This document shows, in pieces, positions 13,064-16,139 of a DNA stretch of 16,139 nt. The translations under genes and the position numbers were made by a program. The DNA lies in NCBI GenBank assembly GCA_002686445.1, contig NZCO01000016.1, positions 1 through 16,139 of the forward strand. Reading direction: 5' to 3'. The notes beneath the pieces were generated by a model that worked only from the letters and a program-made list of their open reading frames with translations, was not told where the DNA came from and made no database searches. Within the stretch, counting starts at the first letter, position 1. The number at the start of each line of letters is the position of its first letter. This stretch comes from a bacterium. GTDB taxonomy: Bacteria > Patescibacteriota > Andersenbacteria > UBA10190.

Positions 13064-13092
13064 ATCGTATAAAGCCTTAAGTAGTTGCGCAA
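13064..13092 (-). promoter_or_regulatory. Promoter of the DUF427 gene, predicted leaderless
   Basis: On the minus strand TTGCGC (13087-13092) is followed by 17 bases and TACGAT (13064-13069), then six bases to the ATG at 13057. The -10 hexamer, spacer length and distance to the start codon are the same as at hldD. This also supports ATG 13057 over the upstream GTG as the start. Confidence 0.6.
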
Positions 13093-13113
13093 TGTTTAAA
13101 TAACTCACCTAAA

Positions 13114-13137
13114 CGCCTCAAACGCTCGATTGAGCCG
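13114..13137 (-). terminator. Weak terminator-like hairpin after murJ
   Basis: On the minus strand CGGCTCAA pairs with TTGAGGCG with one mismatch around an 8-base loop, 11 bases after the murJ stop. It is followed only by TTTAG, so termination would be weak. It lies just upstream of the DUF427 promoter. Confidence 0.3.
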
Positions 13138-13148
13138 TTATTTGCTCA

Positions 13149-14771
13149 CTAGTCGACCATCCCCTCAAAACGAGGGGTCTCCACTCCGGGACTAAGGCGA
13201 TCACGTTTAGTCGGTAGATACCGCCTGATAGCTACCAGCTCATCGCATTTGAGCAACATACACAGCGCCACATAGGTCAGCCCGCCCGCCCCAAACGTGA
13301 CCACGAGCTGCACAAAGACTCCCCAACCTCGTTCCATATCAACCAGCGATGCTACGGGGACCTTGAGGAGCTGCAACACCATGCCACCCAATACAGCTGC
13401 GACGGTAATCTTAAGCAGGCTGAGTACGACGACCTTATCGTCAAAATCACCCAGCCGGTAGTGCAGCATGGTCAGCAGTAAGAATAGATTGAGGATTGCC
13501 GCCAGTGAGAAGGCCAGTGCCAGGCCCTGAATACCCATAATCGGTGCCAACCAAATAGCCAGCGCGATATTGGTTACGATACTGATGACTGATATCGTGA
13601 CCGGAATGATGGTGTTTTGCTGCACGTAGAACGCTCGCGCCAGCAGCGGAATCGTGGCTTGGGCAAACAAACTAATTAAGAGCACTCCAAATGTCTCAAA
13701 GGTGAGGATTGTGTCTTCCCAGTCGAAAGCACCAGCCCCGAACAGCACGCGAATGAGCTGCGCTCGTAGCAGATAAAAGAAGATGGAGATGGGTATAACG
13801 AAGAATAAAATATAGCGGAACGTCTTCGTCAGCGTTCGCTTGAACTGCTTCTCTTGCTTCCGCGCCACTTGCTCAGCGAGAGTCGGAAAGGCCGCTTGGG
13901 CAAAGGCAATGCCAAAAATACCGATGGGTAAACTTTGCACGTTGTTAGCCAAGTGGAAGACAGAGATGCTGCCGGCGGCTAGGGTTGAGCCAATGATCGT
14001 AACAATAAAGAGATTAACTTGCTGACCGGACAAGCCAAAAATTCGCGGCAGGATCATGCGACGCAATTTACGCACGTCACCACTCGACCACATCACGCGC
14101 GGTCGCCACCGATAACCAGCGTTGATCACACTCGGAATTTGTATCCCAAAGTGCAGGGCCGCTCCTAAGACGACTCCCCAACCTAAGCCAGCTACGCCAA
14201 ACAACGGGACCAAGTACAATACGCCAATGATAATACCGACGTTGTATAGGATTGGAGCCAAGGCATAGGCCACGAAGCGCTTGAAGGAATTCAGAATTCC
14301 GGACACCACAAAGCTCATGGCCAAGAAGAGCGGCTGCAGGGCCATGATTCGCGAGAGCAGAATGGTGGTAGCTAGCTTCTCTCCCGAAAAACCGGGAGTG
14401 ATGATTGGCACTAGCGCCGCCGCAAAAATGACGTAGAGCAGACATAACACAATGACTGCTATCAAGACCAAGTTTAAGACCGAGTTGGCGAAGTCAAAGG
14501 CTTGGTCTTCTGCTTTTGCGTTTTTCTGCACCAGCTTCTCCGTAAACAATGGGATGAACGCCGCCGACAGGGCGCCAACCACTACCAGGTTAAAAATGAG
14601 GTCTGGCAACCGAAAGGCAGCCACAAAAGCGTCGAAGGTATCCCCTGCTCCAAACGTAGTGGTCAGTACACGTTCGCGTAGTAATCCTACTAGCCGGGAA
14701 GCTAAGGAGGCGGTCCCAAGTATGAGAGCCGCCGACACTATTTTTTTACTTGTTCCGTTTGCCACTGCCAT
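13149..14771 (-). CDS. murJ: Lipid II flippase MurJ
   Basis: A 540-residue polytopic membrane protein of the MVF/MOP superfamily, with about 14 hydrophobic helices, that moves lipid II across the cytoplasmic membrane for peptidoglycan synthesis. The N-terminus shows the MurJ hallmark of a helix with SRLVGLLRE and TTFGAGDTFDAFVAAFRLPD, which includes conserved arginines of the central cavity. GALSAAFIPLF and PIGIFGIAFAQAAFPTLAE also match the family. The tail is a soluble basic-then-acidic segment of about 30 residues. ATG 14771 is chosen because an AGGAG lies seven bases upstream; a frame-open start at 14804 would lie inside the DUF4012 gene. The ribosome site overlaps the DUF4012 stop, so translation is probably coupled. 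Confidence 0.95.
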   Translation of the reverse strand: MAVANGTSKKIVSAALILGTASLASRLVGLLRERVLTTTFGAGDTFDAFVAAFRLPDLIFNLVVVGALSAAFIPLFTEKLVQKNAKAEDQAFDFANSVLNLVLIAVIVLCLLYVIFAAALVPIITPGFSGEKLATTILLSRIMALQPLFLAMSFVVSGILNSFKRFVAYALAPILYNVGIIIGVLYLVPLFGVAGLGWGVVLGAALHFGIQIPSVINAGYRWRPRVMWSSGDVRKLRRMILPRIFGLSGQQVNLFIVTIIGSTLAAGSISVFHLANNVQSLPIGIFGIAFAQAAFPTLAEQVARKQEKQFKRTLTKTFRYILFFVIPISIFFYLLRAQLIRVLFGAGAFDWEDTILTFETFGVLLISLFAQATIPLLARAFYVQQNTIIPVTISVISIVTNIALAIWLAPIMGIQGLALAFSLAAILNLFLLLTMLHYRLGDFDDKVVVLSLLKITVAAVLGGMVLQLLKVPVASLVDMERGWGVFVQLVVTFGAGGLTYVALCMLLKCDELVAIRRYLPTKRDRLSPGVETPRFEGMVD

Positions 14772-14778
14772 ATGCTTA

Positions 14779-14783
14779 CTCCT
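14779..14783 (-). promoter_or_regulatory. murJ ribosome binding site overlapping the upstream stop codon
   Basis: The minus strand reads TAG-GAG: the stop TAG of the DUF4012 gene (14782-14784) shares its AG with the AGGAG site (14779-14783), seven bases before the murJ ATG. This is one of the few strong Shine-Dalgarno sites in the window and it decides the murJ start. Confidence 0.8.
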
Positions 14784-16139
14784 AATTCTTAGTCCAGACG
14801 CCACCGATAACTATGTCTCGCGTCAGGTTTCCTCGATACGTTACTTGATTTTGCGCCGTCTGGGTAATCCCGTCTTGCGGCACAGTATGACTTAAGACGC
14901 TGCCATCGGGAAGTCGCATCTCCACCCGCAACGTGCTACGTGCATCGCCTGGCTGCTTAGCCACATACACGCTGAACGTCTTGGCCGGATCAACGAAATT
15001 AGGCGCGGCCACCTTGGTAGCGAGGCGATATCGATAAAACAGGATAGTTGTCTCTCCCGGTTTGGTAATCGTCCAGTTAGCCAATGTCTGGTACCCAGCT
15101 TCTCGACCGACCACGGTACCGGAACTATGAGCCTGTTGGGTGCGCTGCCACTCAGCAACATCAGGATCCGCCACTAGCTCCACCGGCAGCTGTTCGAACG
15201 TGTGCCTTGGCACGTCCGCAGCAGGTGTGAATCCACGCGCCTCTAGGAGCGTCGCCCCCGCAGGTACCAGCACCCGTTGGTAGATTACGTTGTCTTTATA
15301 CGCTGGGTTCTCACCATCGGGGTACTCAAGCGGCAAGGCTTCGGTCGGACCGTTATGCGTCCGGCGGATGGTAACCGTTGCTTCAACGACACCGTCACCC
15401 TGTACACTGGTGCGATAGTCGATCTCCTGGTCAACAAATTGGTCGCTTTTATGTCCGCCGATATTCGAATTAATAACGCTCAATAAGCCGGGGTGTTCTT
15501 CCGGCAGCGCGCCGTCCCAGCCCAGTCGGGCAATACGAGCAGCCTCGTCTTCATCGCGCAGCCAAACTAACATATCCTTTTCTTGTAGCAACCGAGTGAA
15601 TATGCCCAGTACGGCCAGCGGATCGCGCCCTTCGCTCGCCAGGACACGATTGAGTAATATCGGCGTCAGGTCAGCCAGGAACTGCTTGGGCCGATTGAGC
15701 TCTTTATCGTAAAAATAAGTGACTTGCTCCTGCGTCACAGCGGCGAAGTTATCGGCCGTAACTGTCACATCGTACGTCGGCATCTCAATAGGGCCAGTAA
15801 TCTCTAACATGCCCTGCAACACGTCAGGCGTGAGCGCAATCACCCCGTCGACTGTCGAACCACCTTCTTGCTCAAAAAAGTCGGCGATCTTCCGGGCGCT
15901 GACCGTATAATCGATAAACCAGTTGGCATCGCGTAGGTACCACCGATCAGTAATTGGCGTCAGCGGGTCAGGGGGTGCAATGAATTCCTTCAGTTGCCCG
16001 TCGGGATCGTAGACGGTCTGAACATCGATATCTTCCAGCACCCCTCGATCAACATGCACCAGCCCGATGCTCCCAATGAAGCCGCCAGTGGCCCGCAACT
16101 CGTGGTTATTTTGGAACACGAGTAAATACTCACGCTCAC
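14782..16139 (-). CDS. DUF4012 domain protein, 5' end missing
   Basis: The frame is open to the right edge, so the start and any N-terminal membrane anchor lie outside. About 452 residues are visible. Close to the edge is the segment EYLLVFQNNHELRATGGFIG, the signature of DUF4012 proteins, whose function is unknown. They are found in Actinobacteria, Chloroflexi and many CPR genomes and are thought to be cell-surface or envelope proteins. The rest is soluble, with beta-strand-rich sequence toward the C-terminus (such as TRDIVIGGVW at the end) and no further transmembrane helix, which suggests an extracytoplasmic domain. The GTG at 16119 is internal and not the start. Coupling to murJ points to a role in wall or surface glycan assembly, as an inference. 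Confidence 0.88.
   Translation of the reverse strand, partial: EREYLLVFQNNHELRATGGFIGSIGLVHVDRGVLEDIDVQTVYDPDGQLKEFIAPPDPLTPITDRWYLRDANWFIDYTVSARKIADFFEQEGGSTVDGVIALTPDVLQGMLEITGPIEMPTYDVTVTADNFAAVTQEQVTYFYDKELNRPKQFLADLTPILLNRVLASEGRDPLAVLGIFTRLLQEKDMLVWLRDEDEAARIARLGWDGALPEEHPGLLSVINSNIGGHKSDQFVDQEIDYRTSVQGDGVVEATVTIRRTHNGPTEALPLEYPDGENPAYKDNVIYQRVLVPAGATLLEARGFTPAADVPRHTFEQLPVELVADPDVAEWQRTQQAHSSGTVVGREAGYQTLANWTITKPGETTILFYRYRLATKVAAPNFVDPAKTFSVYVAKQPGDARSTLRVEMRLPDGSVLSHTVPQDGITQTAQNQVTYRGNLTRDIVIGGVWTKN

Noticed and set aside
1..16139. CRISPR arrays, tRNA or rRNA genes, insertion sequences
   Set aside because: No regularly spaced repeats, no cloverleaf-like sequence with conserved T-loop, and no transposase-like frame or flanking repeats were seen on either strand by eye.

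Overview
The window looks like a piece of a small-genome bacterium of the Candidate Phyla Radiation (Patescibacteria), possibly near Saccharibacteria. This is inferred from gene content: a transketolase split into two subunits, a DUF4012 protein directly ahead of MurJ, little intergenic space and few strong Shine-Dalgarno sites. G+C is close to one half by eye. TGA is used as a stop (the tktC/tal ATGA overlap), which argues against the TGA=Gly lineages. Almost everything is on the minus strand, so gene order is best read from right to left.

Right part (16139 to 9714, minus strand): the 3' part of a DUF4012 protein, then murJ (lipid II flippase) whose ribosome binding site overlaps the DUF4012 stop codon, a small DUF427 gene, a CPA2-type cation/proton antiporter, and lepA (EF4). 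Middle (9713 to 8753): a short poorly conserved island with a plus-strand membrane ORF that ends in a terminator, an inverted repeat, and a minus-strand membrane protein of unknown function.

Left part (8710 to 61, minus strand): a surface-sugar precursor locus. Reading with transcription: rmlC, transketolase N subunit, transketolase C subunit, transaldolase, rmlD, gmhA, hldE1-type kinase, gmhB, hldE2-type nucleotidyltransferase, then (past one inverted Nudix gene) hldD. Transketolase plus transaldolase can make sedoheptulose 7-phosphate from fructose 6-phosphate and glyceraldehyde 3-phosphate. GmhA, HldE1, GmhB, HldE2 and HldD then turn it into ADP-L-glycero-beta-D-manno-heptose. The genes lie almost exactly in the order of the reactions. 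RmlC and RmlD are the last two steps of dTDP-L-rhamnose synthesis; rmlA and rmlB are not in the window. The cell therefore probably builds a glycan containing heptose and rhamnose, which is notable for a lineage generally thought to lack lipopolysaccharide.

A second theme is promoter architecture. Five genes that start a transcription unit (hldD, hldE1, tktN, the antiporter, DUF427) have a recognisable -10 box only 5 to 8 bases before the start codon, four of them with a -35 box 16 or 17 bases further upstream. This predicts leaderless or nearly leaderless mRNAs. The hldD promoter is interleaved with a divergent promoter for the Nudix gene.
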